DNA from: JBBRLA01 sp038231615
GTDB taxonomy: Bacteria; Myxococcota_A; Polyangia; Palsa-1104; JAEUJZ01
Assembly: GCA_038231615.1 (NCBI GenBank)
Contig: JBBRLA010000326.1
Span: 1 to 9,208, forward strand
Length of the DNA stretch: 9,208 nucleotides
Direction: 5' to 3'
Shown: positions 9,021 to 9,208 of the stretch, in pieces
How positions within the stretch are numbered: position 1 is the first letter of the stretch
How the letters are laid out: every line of letters begins with the position of its first letter
The notes under the pieces: model-generated
Seen by the model: the letters and a program-made list of their open reading frames with translations, nothing else
The model's database searches: none
Told to the model about the DNA's origin: nothing
Translations under genes and position numbers: made by a program

Positions 9021-9140
9021 CAATTGATCGATTAGACGCTGGAACAAAATAACATTTCCAACTTCCAAAGCGGTTCTTCGACGGTGCGAAATTTGTACGT
9101 TTGCGAACATAAATTTGTTCCAGCGCCTTAATCAATCGCG
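9021..9140. repeat. Imperfect inverted repeat bounding an A+T-rich island
   Basis: CGCTGGAACAAA at 9037-9048 is repeated exactly in inverted orientation as TTTGTTCCAGCG at 9114-9125. The match continues outwards with small differences: GATCGATTAG on the left side against GATTGATTAAG on the complement of the right side, giving arms of about 22-24 bases around a 65-base core. The whole element is about 112-120 bases and much richer in A+T than the flanking genes. It lies between the partial gene at the window edge and the zinc ribbon gene. It could be a pair of operator half-sites or a small non-autonomous element with terminal inverted repeats; no target-site duplication is evident. Confidence 0.6.
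9031..9061 (-). promoter_or_regulatory. Possible promoter for the zinc ribbon-oppD-oppF genes
   Basis: On the minus strand TTGGAA (9061-9056) is followed after 19 bases by TCTAAT (9036-9031), five of six matches to a -10 box, in the only A+T-rich part of the window. The inner arm of the inverted repeat falls in the spacer, where a repressor could act. A competing candidate is a perfect TTGACA (8999-8994) with 17 bases to a weak CATGGT (8976-8971), which would start transcription almost at the ATG. Both are pattern matches only. Confidence 0.25.
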
Positions 9141-9154
9141 CGATGCGTCTTTGG

Positions 9155-9208
9155 TCAGTCCACCGATCCTACGATCTGGCGTAGCTCGGCGGCGATGCGG
9201 GAAAGCCC
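9155..9208 (-). CDS. C-terminal end of an unidentified protein (partial), possibly chemoreceptor-like
   Basis: Reading leftwards from the window edge, the frame gives GLSRIAAELRQIVGSVD followed by TGA (9155-9157). The amphipathic pattern of regularly spaced hydrophobic residues suggests a helix. It resembles the extreme C-terminus of methyl-accepting chemotaxis proteins, which often end in a similar A.eL..lv.. helix, but seventeen residues cannot establish the family. Coding is supported by the change from A+T-rich to G+C-rich sequence just before this frame and by its tandem orientation with the next three genes. The start lies outside the window. Confidence 0.4.
   Translation of the reverse strand, partial: GLSRIAAELRQIVGSVD

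Noticed and set aside
8965..9135. An upstream ATG extending the zinc ribbon protein by 57 residues
   Set aside because: The FmdB family motif starts exactly at the ATG at 8964; the upstream part is A+T-rich, holds the inverted repeat and looks non-coding.

Overview
The window is very GC-rich throughout its genes and encodes a densely packed bacterial chromosome segment. The gene families and the recBCD-type two-gene helicase-nuclease locus fit a high-GC Gram-negative lineage. I lean towards a deltaproteobacterial or myxobacterial-type organism, but this rests on composition and general protein style only, since no rRNA or marker gene is present.

Layout: the first 6.5 kb on the + strand is a two-gene DNA-repair operon. 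It holds the 3' part of an AddB-type subunit (positions 1-2607, start lies outside the window), then a complete AddA-type UvrD-family helicase-nuclease (2604-6494), joined by a 4-base GTGA stop/start overlap. The remaining genes lie on the - strand and converge on addA, with a 37-base gap. Reading in their own direction they are the last 17 codons of an unidentified protein (9155-9208), a 190-base A+T-rich non-coding region with an inverted repeat and possible promoters (8965-9154), a small FmdB-type zinc ribbon protein (8713-8964), and the two ATPases of an oligo/dipeptide ABC importer, oppD-like (7578-8654) and oppF-like (6532-7581), again joined by a GTGA overlap. No peptide-binding protein or permease gene is present.

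How the genes work together: AddA and AddB are expected to form one complex that unwinds and trims double-strand ends for recombination. The AddB nuclease triad and its iron-sulfur cysteines look intact. The AddA nuclease domain carries a histidine where the catalytic lysine is expected, and an in-frame 33-bp tandem repeat (three full copies) sits between its two active-site acidic residues. The complex may therefore have only one working nuclease. OppD and OppF should pair as the ATP-hydrolysing half of a peptide importer whose membrane parts are encoded elsewhere.

I found no convincing wholly new system. The points most worth following are the altered and repeat-expanded AddA nuclease domain, the inverted-repeat A+T-rich island upstream of the zinc ribbon gene, and a marked preference for Leu codon CTT before codons beginning with T.
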